Shown: positions 1-9,255, counted from the first letter of the stretch. The stretch: 64,000 nucleotides of DNA from Umezawaea tangerina (GCF_003002815.1 NZ_PVTF01000026.1:1-64000), one strand, 5' to 3'. The notes: generated from the letters alone by a model not told the origin. Numbers and translations: made by a program.

Positions 1-98
1 GGAAACACCCGGTCCCATTCCGAACCCGGTAGTTAAGCCCTCCTGCGCCGATGGTACTGCACTGGTGACGGTGTGGGAGAGTAGGTCACCGCGGGGCA
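1..98 (+). rRNA. rrf: 5S rRNA, 3' part
   Basis: The first bases match the conserved body and 3' half of bacterial 5S rRNA, with the CCGAACCCGG, GTTAAG and GGGAGAGTAGGTCACCGC segments. The 5' end, roughly 20 bases, lies outside the window, so a ribosomal RNA operon must end here reading left to right. The exact 3' end is estimated from the position of the terminator that follows. Confidence 0.93.
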
Positions 99-104
99 AT
101 CTTT

Positions 105-150
105 CCCTCAGGGGGAGTTCCTTCACAGGAACTCCCCCTGAGGGCTTTTT
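105..150 (+). terminator. rRNA operon terminator
   Basis: A perfect 17-bp stem (arms at 105-121 and 128-144) with a 6-base loop is followed directly by a run of five T. It sits a few bases after the 5S rRNA and is a classic Rho-independent terminator. Confidence 0.93.
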
Positions 151-211
151 GGCGTTCTCAGACCCCGAAACCCGCTTCCGCGCCCTCCGCCATCGGGCTA
201 CCGTCCGAACC

Positions 212-1069
212 ATGCCCGACCTCGTGGTGCACGACGACCTCACCAGCTTCTGGGCCGCGACCCAGCAGCTCTACACGGCCGATCCCGTCCGGCACACCGT
301 CGCCCTCAGCGTGATCACCCGCAGGCTGACGCACCCGAACCCGGACGCCGAACCGGCGATCCTCGTCACCGCCCACGAGCACGGCGAGCTCCTCGGCGCC
401 GCCATCCAAACCCCACCGCACCCGCTCATCGCCGGCGCCATCCCGCTCCCGCTCATCGACGACTTCGTCGCCATCCTCCACGAGATCGTCCCCGATCTGG
501 ACGGCGTCAGCGGCGACCGCACCACCGCCGAAGCCTTCGCCACCTCCTGGACTGCGAAAACCGGCCGCACCGCGACCGAATCCATGTCCATGCGCCTCCA
601 CCGCCTCACCACCCTCCACACCCCCGACGTCCCCGGCCACGCGACCCTCGCCACCACTTCCGACCTCGACGTCGACCTCCTCAGTTCCTGGCACCACGCC
701 TTCGCAGTCGAAGCCACGACCCACACCCCACCCGTCGACGCCAGGACCGTGATCCGCCGCCAGATCTCCCAGGGCTACGGCCACCTCATCTGGTCCGTCG
801 GCTGCATCCCCGTCTCCTGGGCCGCCGCCAGCCCCCCAATCCAGAACATGAGCCGAATCAGCCCCGTCTACACCCCACCCCAGTACCGCAACCACGGCTA
901 CGCCGCCGCCATCACCGCCGCCGCCTCCACCTGGGCCCTCAACTCCGGCGCCACCACCGTCCTCCTCTACACCGACCTGGCCAACCCAACCTCCAACGCC
1001 CTCTACCACCGCCTCGGCTTCACCCCAGTCCTCGACGCCACCGAACTGACCTTCACCCAACCACCCTGA
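212..1069 (+). CDS. GNAT family N-acetyltransferase
   Basis: This 285-residue protein resembles actinobacterial GNAT acetyltransferases, which move an acetyl group from acetyl-CoA to an amine. The C-terminal half carries the GNAT core: a YTPPQYRNHGYAAAI stretch for the pyrophosphate loop of CoA, then a helix, and LYTDLANPTSNALYHRLGF near the end, typical of the last strand-helix pair. The frame is open upstream to position 65, but that part overlaps the 5S gene and terminator, so the ATG at 212 is the sensible start. The substrate is unknown. It is monocistronic and faces the Lrp-type regulator gene across a region with a large hairpin. Confidence 0.8.
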   Translation: MPDLVVHDDLTSFWAATQQLYTADPVRHTVALSVITRRLTHPNPDAEPAILVTAHEHGELLGAAIQTPPHPLIAGAIPLPLIDDFVAILHEIVPDLDGVSGDRTTAEAFATSWTAKTGRTATESMSMRLHRLTTLHTPDVPGHATLATTSDLDVDLLSSWHHAFAVEATTHTPPVDARTVIRRQISQGYGHLIWSVGCIPVSWAAASPPIQNMSRISPVYTPPQYRNHGYAAAITAAASTWALNSGATTVLLYTDLANPTSNALYHRLGFTPVLDATELTFTQPP

Positions 1070-1282
1070 CCATCCTGGGAAGAGGAAGGGGACAAGGCCG
1101 ACCAGCCTGAGGGAGAGCGGTCAGTGGCCATGGGGACAAGGCTAGAAGTAGGGAATCGAGCTGGAGGCAAGCGCTGTGGAGAGGGCCCGACGACGCTGGA
1201 AGCGAGCTGCGACCAATCCGGCTGGCTGGAAGCGGTCAACAAGCGGCCCGCGACGCTGGAAGCGAGCGGTGCTCGTCCGCTA

Positions 1283-1402
1283 GTGCGGTCGGCTTGACTT
1301 GGGGTTTTTGGGCTTAAAATTGGTCGGCGGGCAGGCTCTACCACCTGCCCTTTTTCGCCCGACGAAGCCCAAAAAAGGGGCCCCAAGTCAAGCCGACCGC
1401 AC
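1283..1402. repeat. 120-base nested inverted repeat between convergent genes
   Basis: The outer arms (1283-1304 and 1381-1402) form a perfect 22-bp stem. A second 11-bp stem (1305-1315 with 1365-1375) continues inward after a small bulge, and an apical 7-bp stem GGGCAGG/CCTGCCC closes it. It lies between two converging genes, so a two-way terminator is the simplest role. The rest of the 1070-1542 gap holds a repeated motif GACGCTGGAAGCGAGC (near 1193 and 1251) and imperfect CGACCCACAC-type repeats (about 1440-1515). No gene is seen there. Confidence 0.8.
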
Positions 1403-1542
1403 CTGGGTCCGCTGCAGCGATACCCCCGTAGTCCGTGGTAGCGACACCGGGCGACACACACCGAGCCACCCATACCGGGCGACCCACACCGCGACCCACA
1501 CAGCGCGACACACGCCGGCTCCCACCCCAGGCCCACGCGCAC

Positions 1543-2055
1543 CTACCCCTCCACCATCCCCCTCCCCACCGCCCGATTCCTCACCGGCGACGAGAACACC
1601 AACGACGTAGTCGTATCCCCATACCTCTGCGCCTCCTCCACGAACCCCTCCAAATCCCCCGTCGACCGACACACCACCCTCAACAACCAGCAGTCCTCCC
1701 CACTCACGTGATCCGCATCCACCACCTGCGGCAACACCACCACCCGCTCCCGGAACCGAGGCGTGTCCAGCGACCGCACCTTCACCCGCACCACAGCCTC
1801 GATCGGCAGCCCCAACCGCCGCTGGTCCACCACCGCGCGGTACCCCGTGATCACCCCGGCCTGCTCCAGCCGCCGCACCCGTTCGGTCACCGCGGGCGCG
1901 GACAACGACACCCGTCTGCCCAGTTCGACGAACGTCATCCGCCCGTCCTCCTGGAGCAGCCCGATGAGCTTCCAGTCCACCTCGTCCGGTTCCACCGGGA
2001 AATCGTAAGCAGGATCGCCGTGACGGCTGGACTTCCGCATGGGCCAGGGCGGCAC
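1543..2055 (-). CDS. Lrp/AsnC family transcriptional regulator
   Basis: A 170-residue protein of usual Lrp/AsnC size. A winged helix-turn-helix (about residues 27-70, with GRRVSLSAPAVTERVRRLE as the recognition region) is followed by an Lrp-type alpha-beta ligand-binding domain (about 75-155). Such proteins form octamers or other oligomers that respond to amino acids. The first 20 residues are extra, and an ATG at 2040 would give a shorter form. It is divergent from the rhodanese gene, with about 20 bases between the two starts, so the promoters overlap and the neighbour is a plausible target. Confidence 0.88.
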   Translation of the reverse strand: MPPWPMRKSSRHGDPAYDFPVEPDEVDWKLIGLLQEDGRMTFVELGRRVSLSAPAVTERVRRLEQAGVITGYRAVVDQRRLGLPIEAVVRVKVRSLDTPRFRERVVVLPQVVDADHVSGEDCWLLRVVCRSTGDLEGFVEEAQRYGDTTTSLVFSSPVRNRAVGRGMVEG

Positions 2056-2075
2056 CGTCAGACCAGGATTGGGGC

Positions 2076-2498
2076 ATGACCAACACGTTGCGCTTCCCGC
2101 CCGCGGACCCCGAGGCCGCCGCCGCGTTCTTCGCCGCAGAGCTGGCGTTCGAGGCCGATCCCGACGACGTGGTCCGCGACCTGGAATCCGGTGACACCAA
2201 GGGGTTCCTGCTCGTCGAGACGCGTGGTGCGCAAGCGTTCGCGCACGCGCGCATCCCCGGTGCGGTCAACCTCCCGTACGCGGAGATGAGCGCGGAGTCC
2301 ACTGAGGACCTCGACCGCGACACCGTCTACGTCTGCTACTGCGAGAGCTTCCAGTGCAACGCCGCGACGAAGGGCGCGCTGCGGCTGGCGCGGCTGGGCT
2401 TCAAGGTGAAGCGGCTCGCGGGTGGGATCACGGCCTGGCGGGCTGCCGGCTATCCGGTGGAGGGAGACGGGGTGGAAGGGGTGACCTGCGCCTGCTGA
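2076..2498 (+). CDS. rhodanese-like domain protein
   Basis: A single-domain rhodanese fold of 140 residues. It shows the substrate-side motif (LLVETRGAQAFAHARIPGAVNLPY) and the end motif LAGGITAWRAAGYPVEG. The active-site loop region reads CYCESFQCNAATKGA, as in the rhodanese subgroup with a CNAATK loop rather than the classic CRSGxRS. Sulfur transfer is therefore likely but not certain. The protein ends in Cys-Ala-Cys. It is divergent from, and closely spaced to, the Lrp-type regulator, which may control it. Confidence 0.85.
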   Translation: MTNTLRFPPADPEAAAAFFAAELAFEADPDDVVRDLESGDTKGFLLVETRGAQAFAHARIPGAVNLPYAEMSAESTEDLDRDTVYVCYCESFQCNAATKGALRLARLGFKVKRLAGGITAWRAAGYPVEGDGVEGVTCAC

Positions 2499-2522
2499 AC
2501 CGGGCGACCTACGCTCAATCGT

Positions 2523-3278
2523 GTGACCGCACCTCGTTTGCTCGTGCTCGAACTCGACTCCGGCGACCCGCTCGGCACGCTGGACGGCTGGCTGACCGGC
2601 GCGGGCGCCGAACTGGACGTCGTCCGCGCGTTCGAGCAGCCCGTCCCGGAGACCCTCGACGGCTACCAGGGGCTGATCTGCCTCGGCGGCCGCATGAACG
2701 CGCTGGACGACGCCGAGCACCCCTGGCTCGCCGCCGTGCGCAAGCTGCTGTCGCAGTCGGTGGCCAAGCGGGTCCCGGCGTTGGCGATCTGCCTCGGCGC
2801 CCAGCTGCTGGCCGTGGCCACCGGGGGCCAGGTGCGCCGCGGTCCGAAGGGGCCGGAGGTCGGGGTGATGCTGGTCGCCAAGCGCGACGTGTCGAGCCGC
2901 GACCCGCTGTTCGCCGAGCTGCCGTGGACGCCGGACGTGATCCAGTTCCACGACGACGAGGTGCACGTGCTGCCGCCGAGCGCGGAGCACCTCGCGGCGT
3001 CGCCGAAGTACGACAACCAGGCGTTCCGGGTGGGGGAGAGCGCCTACGGGCTCCAGTTCCACATCGAGACGACCCCGGACGTCGTGCTGGACTGGGCGCT
3101 GGGCTCACCCGACTCGGCGGCGACGGCCCGGCCCGGCACGTTCGACGCCGAGCGGCTCGCCGAGGCGCACGCGGACCTCGCCGAGGTGTGGCAGCCGTTC
3201 GCCGAGCGCTTCGTCCGGCTGACCAGGGGTGAGCTGGAGCCCGCCGGGCACGTCGGGCTCGAGCTCCCGCTGGTGTGA
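2523..3278 (+). CDS. class I glutamine amidotransferase
   Basis: A 251-residue stand-alone GATase1 domain of the GMP-synthase-like type. The nucleophile elbow is AICLGAQLLA with Cys90. The His and Glu of the triad are in LQFHIETTPDVV (His180, Glu182). Such proteins release ammonia from glutamine for a partner, or cleave gamma-glutamyl bonds. No synthetase partner lies next to it, so the substrate is unknown. The GTG start at 2523 follows the rhodanese gene by 24 bases and the two may be co-transcribed. Confidence 0.87.
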   Translation: MTAPRLLVLELDSGDPLGTLDGWLTGAGAELDVVRAFEQPVPETLDGYQGLICLGGRMNALDDAEHPWLAAVRKLLSQSVAKRVPALAICLGAQLLAVATGGQVRRGPKGPEVGVMLVAKRDVSSRDPLFAELPWTPDVIQFHDDEVHVLPPSAEHLAASPKYDNQAFRVGESAYGLQFHIETTPDVVLDWALGSPDSAATARPGTFDAERLAEAHADLAEVWQPFAERFVRLTRGELEPAGHVGLELPLV

Positions 3279-3372
3279 CAAACCTTTCTCCCTACGTTCG
3301 TTGGGCCTGCGTTCACCAGTGCTCCAGGTAGCGTTCCCCTACGACTGTGTCGGTTCAGCCGGAGGAATCAGT

Positions 3373-4512
3373 GTGGATGCCTCACTCCTAGTCGTCATCG
3401 TGGTCATCACGGCGTTGGCTTTCGACTTCACGAACGGCTTCCACGACACCGCGAACGCGATGGCCACGTCCATCGCGACCGGTGCGCTCCGCCCCAGAAC
3501 GGCCGTCGCCCTGTCGGCGGTGCTGAACCTGGTGGGGGCGTTCCTCTCGGTCGAGGTGGCCAAGACCATTTCCGGCGGCATCGTCGACGACGCCAAGATC
3601 ACCCCCGCGATCGTGTTCGGCGGCCTCATCGGCGCCATCGTGTGGAACCTGGTGACCTGGTACGTCGGCCTGCCGTCCAGTTCGTCGCACGCCCTGTTCG
3701 GCGGCCTGATCGGCGCCACCTGGGTGTCCTCGGGCGCGGACGCGGTGCACTTCACGAAGGTCGTGGACAAGGTGCTGGTGCCCGCGATCGCGGCGCCGCT
3801 GGTGGCCGGGGTGATCGCGCTGCTGGCGACGTTCCTGACCTACCGCCTCACCAGGCGGACCCGCGCGTCGGTGGCCGACAAGGGCTTCAAGGTCGGCCAG
3901 GTCGCGTCGGCGGCGCTGATGTCGCTCGCGCACGGGACGAACGACGCCCAGAAGACGATGGGCATCATCACCCTGACGCTGATCACCGCGGGCACGCTGC
4001 CCGCGGGCTCGGGTCCGCCGGTGTGGGTGATCCTGAGCGCCGGTGTGGCGATCGCGCTGGGCACCTACCTGGGCGGGTGGCGGATCACGCACACCCTGGG
4101 CAAGGGGCTGACCACGATCGAGGCGCCGCAGGGCTTCGCGGCGCAGACCAGCGCGGCGACCGTGATCATGGCGTCGTCGCACCTCGGGTTCGCGCTGTCG
4201 ACCACGCACGTCGCCTCCGGCGGCATCATGGGCTCCGGTCTCGGCCGCCAGCGCGACGGTGTGCGGTGGAACGTGGCGGGCCGGATGGCGATGGCGTGGC
4301 TGTTCACGCTGCCCGCCGCCGGGATCGTCGGCGCGCTGGCCGGGCTCCTGGCCGGTCAGGGCACGTACGGCGTGGTGCTGGTCGCCGTGCTCGGCATCGC
4401 GGTCGCGGTGCTCGTGTGGCTGCTGTCGCGCCGTGAGCCGGTCCGCCCCGAGCACGTGGTGGACGAGATCGCGGCACAGGCCGAGACGCACAAGCTGGAC
4501 GTGGCGGCATGA
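3373..4512 (+). CDS. pit: PiT family inorganic phosphate transporter
   Basis: A 379-residue polytopic membrane protein, usual for actinobacterial low-affinity phosphate/proton symporters. It has the duplicated PiT signature: DFTNGFHDTANAMATSIATG near residue 19 and SLAHGTNDAQKTMG near residue 185. An open frame extends upstream to 3229, but the GTG at 3373 is preceded by GGAGGAA (3361-3367) and gives the normal N-terminus, so it is chosen. Its stop overlaps the next small membrane gene in an ATGA, which implies co-translation. Confidence 0.93.
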   Translation: MDASLLVVIVVITALAFDFTNGFHDTANAMATSIATGALRPRTAVALSAVLNLVGAFLSVEVAKTISGGIVDDAKITPAIVFGGLIGAIVWNLVTWYVGLPSSSSHALFGGLIGATWVSSGADAVHFTKVVDKVLVPAIAAPLVAGVIALLATFLTYRLTRRTRASVADKGFKVGQVASAALMSLAHGTNDAQKTMGIITLTLITAGTLPAGSGPPVWVILSAGVAIALGTYLGGWRITHTLGKGLTTIEAPQGFAAQTSAATVIMASSHLGFALSTTHVASGGIMGSGLGRQRDGVRWNVAGRMAMAWLFTLPAAGIVGALAGLLAGQGTYGVVLVAVLGIAVAVLVWLLSRREPVRPEHVVDEIAAQAETHKLDVAA

Positions 4513-4733
4513 AGGTCGACTGGGCGGCGCTCGGCGCGGTCTTCGGGGTCAGCATCGCGGTCGTGCTGGGACTGGTCCTGCTGTTCTCGGTCGGCCTGCG
4601 CGGGGTGTCCGCGCGCGAAGCGGCCCGTGAGGACGGTCGGAACGGGGTGAACGGCGCGGTCACGGCCGTCGTGAGCTTCGCGGCGTGCGCGTGCGTTGTG
4701 CTGTTCGGGCTTTACTTGATCGTGGCCGCCTGA
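4509..4733 (+). CDS. small two-helix membrane protein coupled to the phosphate transporter
   Basis: A 74-residue protein with two hydrophobic segments (about residues 7-27 and 47-72) separated by a short charged stretch (REAAREDGRN). The start overlaps the transporter stop by four bases (ATGA), so the two are translated together. The family is not recognised with certainty. Small proteins in this position occur beside pit genes in actinobacteria, and a role as a transporter accessory subunit is inference. Confidence 0.7.
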   Translation: MKVDWAALGAVFGVSIAVVLGLVLLFSVGLRGVSAREAAREDGRNGVNGAVTAVVSFAACACVVLFGLYLIVAA

Positions 4734-4772
4734 CCGTTCGCCCCGCGGTGCGCCGGACTACCGTGGACACCG

Positions 4773-7724
4773 ATGAGTGATCCGTCCCGCACGTCCGCTT
4801 CACCCGCCAGGTTCGGGCTGACCGGGCCGCGCAGCGAAGAGCAGCTCCACGCCACGGGCTGGTGGTCGGGCGGGCGCCCGGCCGAGGGTGCCGAGCCAGT
4901 GCTCTTCGCCCTGTCCCGCAGCCCCGACCCGGACCTGGCGCTGCGCGGTGTGGACCGCGTCCGCGAAGCGCTCGGCGACCAGTGGTCCGAGCTGTCCGAC
5001 GCGGTGCGCGCCGACCCGGTGCTGCGGGGTCGGCTGCTGGCCGTGCTCGGCTCGTCCACGGCGCTGTCGGACTTCCTGGTGGCGAACGCGAAGCGCTGGC
5101 GACTGCTCGCGGGCACCGAGACCGTCGACGTCGAGCGGTTCACGCCGGTGCTGGCCGACGCGGTCGCCGGGCTGCGCGACCAGGAGGCGATCCGGGTGCT
5201 GCGGCTGGAGTACCGGGCGCTGGTGTGCCTGGTGGCGGCCGACGACCTAGCGCACGTGGTCGACCCGGACCTGCCGTTCGTGAGCTACGACGACGTCGCC
5301 AGCCAGATCTCCGACCTCGCGGTCGCCGCGCTGCGGGCCGCGTTGTCCGTCGCGTCCGCGCAGACCCACCGCTCCGACGAGTGCACCCTGTCGGTGATCG
5401 CGATGGGCAAGTGCGGTGCGCGCGAGCTGAACTACGTCAGCGACGTCGACGTGGTGTTCGTCGGGGACGGTGACATCGGTGTCGCGACCCGCGTGGCCAG
5501 CACGATGATGCAGATCGCGGGCCAGGCGTGCTTCGAGGTCGACGCCGCGCTGCGCCCGGAGGGCAAGGCGGGCGCGCTGGTGCGGACCCTGGACGGGCAC
5601 GCGTCCTACTACAAGAGGTGGGCGCGGACCTGGGAGTTCCAGGCGCTGCTCAAGGCCCGCCCGGTCGCGGGTGACGAGGAGCTGGGCAGGCAGTACCTGG
5701 AGGTGGTGCGGCCGCTGGTGTGGACGGCCGCCGACCGCGACAACTTCGTGCCCGACGTGCAGGCCATGCGCCGCCGCGTCGAGGAGCACGTGCCCAGCGA
5801 GCTGGTGCGGCGCGAGCTGAAGCTGGGCCGCGGCGGGCTGCGCGACGTGGAGTTCGCCGTGCAGCTGCTGCAGCTCGTGCACGGCCGCAGCGACGAGGCG
5901 TTGCGCATCACGGCGACCACGCAGGCGTTGGCCGCGTTGGGCAAGGGCGGGTACGTCGGTCGTGAGGACGCCGTGGAGTTCGGGCGCTCCTACCGGTTCC
6001 TGCGCACGCTGGAGCACCGGTTGCAGTTGCAGAAGATGCTGCGGACGCACCTGTTCCCGGCCGACGACGACACCGCGGGGCTGCGGTGGCTGGCGCGCGC
6101 CGCGGGGCTGTCCGCGGAGGGGCGGCTGTCGGAGAGCCAGGTGCTGCTGGCGGAGTTCCGCAAGCACGGCAACCAGGTCCGGCGGCTGCACGAGAAGCTG
6201 TTCTACCGCCCGCTGCTCCAGGCCGTCGCGAACGTGCCGACGGAGGCGTTGCGGCTGACCACGAAGGAGGCCGTCGCCCGGCTGGCCGCGCTCGGGTACG
6301 CGGCGCCGGACGGGGCGCTGCGGCACATCCAGGCGCTCACCGCGGGGATGTCGCGCCGCTCGCGCATCCAGGGCGCGCTGCTGCCGCTGCTGCTGGACCT
6401 GTTCGCCACCACGCCCGACCCGGACGGCGGGCTGCTGGCCTACCGCAAGGTGTCCGAGGCGCTGGCCGAGACCCCTTGGTACCTCAGGCTCCTGCGCGAC
6501 GAGGGCGCGGTGGTGCAGCGGTTGGCGGCGCTGCTGGGCACGTCGAGACTGGTGCCGGACCTGCTGGTGCGCGCGCCCGAGGTGCTGCCGATGCTGGCGG
6601 ACACCGACGCGCTCGTGGGCCGCGACCCGATGACCGTCGGGAACCCGTTGCGCAGCGCGGTGTCCCGGCACAACGCGCTGGAACGGGCGGTCGCGGCGGC
6701 GAGGTCGTTGCGGCGCCAGGAGATGCTGCGCGTGGCGAGCGCGGACCTGCTGGGGCTCGTGTCGGTGCGGACGGTATGCGTGTCGCTGTCCGAGGTGTGG
6801 GTGGCGGTGTTGCAGTCCGCGTTGGACGCGGCCGTGCGCGCGGCGGGGGACGTGCGGCCCGCGCGGGTCGCGGTGATCGGCATGGGCAGGCTCGGCGGCC
6901 GCGAGCTGGGGTACGGCTCGGACGCCGACGTGCTGTTCGTGTGCGAGCCCGTCGAGGGCGCGACCGACGGGGACGCGTTGCGGTACGCCAGTTCCCTGGC
7001 CGAGACGGTGCGGCGGCTGCTGTCATCGCCGAGCCAGGACCCGGCGTTGCAGGTCGACGCGGACCTGCGGCCCGAGGGCAGGCAGGGGCCGCTGGTGCGG
7101 ACGTTCGAGTCCTACCGCGCCTACTACGCGCAGTGGGCGGAGGTGTGGGAGGCGCAGGCGTTGCTGCGCGCGCGTCCCATCGCCGGTGACGAGGGCCTCG
7201 GCGAGCGGTTCGTCGAGATGATCGACCCGATCCGGTACCCCGAGGGCGGTCTGGACGCGACGGCCGTGCGCGAGATCCGGCGGATCAAGGCGCGGGTCGA
7301 CGCCGAACGGCTGCCGCGCGGCGCCGACCCGACCACGCACACGAAGCTCGGCCGCGGCGGGCTCGCCGACGTCGAGTGGACCGTGCAGCTGTTGCAGCTC
7401 CAGCACGCGCACGCGGTTCCGGCGTTGCGCACGCCGTCCACGATCGAGGGAATCGAGGCGGGCACCGAGGCCGGGCTGGTGGACCCGGAGGACGCTGCCG
7501 AGCTGAAGGCCGCGTGGGTGATGGCCACGCGGGCGCGCAACGCCGTGATGCTGGTGAAGGGCAAGCCCGGTGACCAGCTCCCCACGATCGGGCGGGACCT
7601 CACGGCCGTCGCCGCGGTGATGGGGCACCCGCCGGGCACCGATCCGGGTGAGTTCCTCGACGAGTACCGGCGCACGACCAGGCGGGCGCGCGCTGTCGCC
7701 GAGCGGGTCTTCTACGACTCGTAG
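4773..7724 (+). CDS. glnE: bifunctional glutamine synthetase adenylyltransferase/adenylyl-removing enzyme
   Basis: This 983-residue protein adds AMP to, and removes it from, a tyrosine of type I glutamine synthetase, tuning nitrogen assimilation. Two nucleotidyltransferase domains are visible. The N-terminal one has GKCGARELNYVSDVDVVFV near residue 211 (adenylyl-removing half). The C-terminal one has GMGRLGGRELGYGSDADVLF near residue 703 (adenylylating half). Each is followed by a GlnD-regulatory-type domain with KLGRGGLRDVEF or KLGRGGLADVEW. Its substrate, glnA, is 4 kb downstream on the other strand. Confidence 0.96.
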   Translation: MSDPSRTSASPARFGLTGPRSEEQLHATGWWSGGRPAEGAEPVLFALSRSPDPDLALRGVDRVREALGDQWSELSDAVRADPVLRGRLLAVLGSSTALSDFLVANAKRWRLLAGTETVDVERFTPVLADAVAGLRDQEAIRVLRLEYRALVCLVAADDLAHVVDPDLPFVSYDDVASQISDLAVAALRAALSVASAQTHRSDECTLSVIAMGKCGARELNYVSDVDVVFVGDGDIGVATRVASTMMQIAGQACFEVDAALRPEGKAGALVRTLDGHASYYKRWARTWEFQALLKARPVAGDEELGRQYLEVVRPLVWTAADRDNFVPDVQAMRRRVEEHVPSELVRRELKLGRGGLRDVEFAVQLLQLVHGRSDEALRITATTQALAALGKGGYVGREDAVEFGRSYRFLRTLEHRLQLQKMLRTHLFPADDDTAGLRWLARAAGLSAEGRLSESQVLLAEFRKHGNQVRRLHEKLFYRPLLQAVANVPTEALRLTTKEAVARLAALGYAAPDGALRHIQALTAGMSRRSRIQGALLPLLLDLFATTPDPDGGLLAYRKVSEALAETPWYLRLLRDEGAVVQRLAALLGTSRLVPDLLVRAPEVLPMLADTDALVGRDPMTVGNPLRSAVSRHNALERAVAAARSLRRQEMLRVASADLLGLVSVRTVCVSLSEVWVAVLQSALDAAVRAAGDVRPARVAVIGMGRLGGRELGYGSDADVLFVCEPVEGATDGDALRYASSLAETVRRLLSSPSQDPALQVDADLRPEGRQGPLVRTFESYRAYYAQWAEVWEAQALLRARPIAGDEGLGERFVEMIDPIRYPEGGLDATAVREIRRIKARVDAERLPRGADPTTHTKLGRGGLADVEWTVQLLQLQHAHAVPALRTPSTIEGIEAGTEAGLVDPEDAAELKAAWVMATRARNAVMLVKGKPGDQLPTIGRDLTAVAAVMGHPPGTDPGEFLDEYRRTTRRARAVAERVFYDS

Positions 7725-7765
7725 AGACTGGAGTGGATCATGCCCGAACCGGAGTGGGGGTTGCT

Positions 7766-8695
7766 GTGAAAGCGATCGCGCAGGAAGCCTTCGGCGACGT
7801 CGACGTGCTGGCGTTGCGGGACGTGCCGGATCCGCTGGTGGGACCGGACCAGGTGCTCGTCGAGATCAGGACGGCGGGGGTGAACCCCGTCGACGGCGCC
7901 GTGCGCGCCGGGTACCTCCAGGGCCAGCTGCCGCACCACTTCCCGCTGGTCCCCGGCTGGGACGTGGCCGGTGTGGTCGTCTCGGTCGGGCCCGCCGTGA
8001 CCCGGTTCGCGCCCGGTGACGAGGTGTTCGGCTACCAGCGCCAGGACCACGTGCAGTTCGGCACGTACGCGGAGCGGATCGCGGCCACCGAACGGGGCCT
8101 CGCGCACAAGCCGGCGTCGTTGGGGTTCGAGGAGGCGGGTGGGCTCGCGCTGTGCGGGCTGACCGCGTTGCAGGCGTTGCGGCTCGTCGGCGTCGGCGAG
8201 GGCGACACGGTCCTCGTGCACGCCGCCGCGGGCGGTGTGGGGCACCTCGCCGTGCAGATCGCGCGGCTGCTGGGCGCGTCGCGGGTGGTGGGCACGGCGT
8301 CGCCGCGCAACCACGACTTCCTGCGCGGGCTCGGCGCCGAACCCGCCGCGTACGGGGACGCGCTGGTGGACAACGTGGCCGAGCTCGTGGGCGGCGACGG
8401 CAAGGTCGACGTCGCGTTCGACTGCGCGGGAGGTGCCGCGCTGGGCGACTCGCCCGCGCTGGTGCGCGACCCCGCGCGGATCGTGTCGATCGTGGACACC
8501 AACGCGGTCGGGCTCGGCGGGCGGTGGGCGTTCGCCCGGCCGGTGGCCGAGGACCTGGAGTGGCTGGCCGAGAGGGCCGGTGCCGGTGACCTGCGGGTCG
8601 AGGTGCAGCAGACGTTCCCGTTGGCGCAGGCCGTAGACGCGCAGCGGCTGCTTGAGGGCGGTCACGTGCGCGGCAAGGTCGTCCTGACGGTGTGA
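7766..8695 (+). CDS. zinc-free quinone-oxidoreductase-type MDR dehydrogenase
   Basis: A 309-residue medium-chain dehydrogenase/reductase of the NADPH:quinone oxidoreductase type. The GroES-like N-terminal domain (VNPVDGAVRAGY) is followed by a Rossmann domain with VHAAAGGVGHLAVQIA near residues 152-167. The structural and catalytic zinc ligands are absent, as in this subfamily. An in-frame GTG at 7733 would add 11 residues. The GTG at 7766 gives the family-like VKAIAQEAFG start and has a GGAG upstream. The gene follows glnE closely, but its substrate is unknown. Confidence 0.85.
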   Translation: MKAIAQEAFGDVDVLALRDVPDPLVGPDQVLVEIRTAGVNPVDGAVRAGYLQGQLPHHFPLVPGWDVAGVVVSVGPAVTRFAPGDEVFGYQRQDHVQFGTYAERIAATERGLAHKPASLGFEEAGGLALCGLTALQALRLVGVGEGDTVLVHAAAGGVGHLAVQIARLLGASRVVGTASPRNHDFLRGLGAEPAAYGDALVDNVAELVGGDGKVDVAFDCAGGAALGDSPALVRDPARIVSIVDTNAVGLGGRWAFARPVAEDLEWLAERAGAGDLRVEVQQTFPLAQAVDAQRLLEGGHVRGKVVLTV

Positions 8696-8700
8696 GGAGA

Positions 8701-8740
8701 CGCCGATGGGCCCGCGCGGTGTGCGCGGGCCCATCGGCGG
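8701..8740. terminator. bidirectional terminator hairpin
   Basis: A GC-rich perfect hairpin (GCCGATGGGCCCGCGC paired with its complement, 5-base loop) fills the short gap between the convergent dehydrogenase and acidic-protein genes. There is no long T run. Confidence 0.75.
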
Positions 8741-8752
8741 TCGGGTCCTGGG

Positions 8753-9007
8753 TCAGGCCTCGGCGGGGGTGTCGTCGTCCTCGTCGTCATCGGGGTCGAC
8801 GGCCGGGGCGTTGGTGTAGATCTCGACGACCCACTCCTCCACCAGCGTGTCGTCGGAGTCGTCGTCGGGCACGAGGCGGTTGTAGACGCGCACGCCGAGA
8901 TCCAGCGTGTCGGCGGCGAGCACCGCCTCGACGGCCTCGGCCGCGGAGTCGACGATCTGGGTGGAGAGCAACTGCGGGGCGTGGAATTCAGCAACGTCAT
9001 CAGACAC
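8753..9007 (-). CDS. small acidic protein of unknown function
   Basis: An 84-residue protein, strongly acidic at the C-terminus (DPDDDEDDDTPAEA). No membrane segment, signal or known domain is seen. The body (STQIVDSAAEAVEAVLAADT) looks like a compact alpha/beta fold. Codon use matches the host. The ATG start is sound and the gene stands alone, ending at a hairpin shared with the convergent dehydrogenase gene. No function is proposed. Confidence 0.65.
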   Translation of the reverse strand: MSDDVAEFHAPQLLSTQIVDSAAEAVEAVLAADTLDLGVRVYNRLVPDDDSDDTLVEEWVVEIYTNAPAVDPDDDEDDDTPAEA

Positions 9008-9255
9008 GGCGCGACCCTAACGCCCTGCCGCGCCCGTCGCTCGGCCAGCCCCGTGCCGTTCGCCCGGTGTTCTCCTCCAGCCCACCGGACCGAATGGTCT
9101 ACGACGGTGCGTCGGACGTCGATCACAGAGCGTTGAATGGTGTGAACGAATATGCCGGACTGCATTGACTAGTACCGTTGTTCATGTCAACACTGGCCAC
9201 GGTTCATCGGAGACACATTCACGTTAGTGCGGCGCGCGCCGGGACCAAGGACGTC

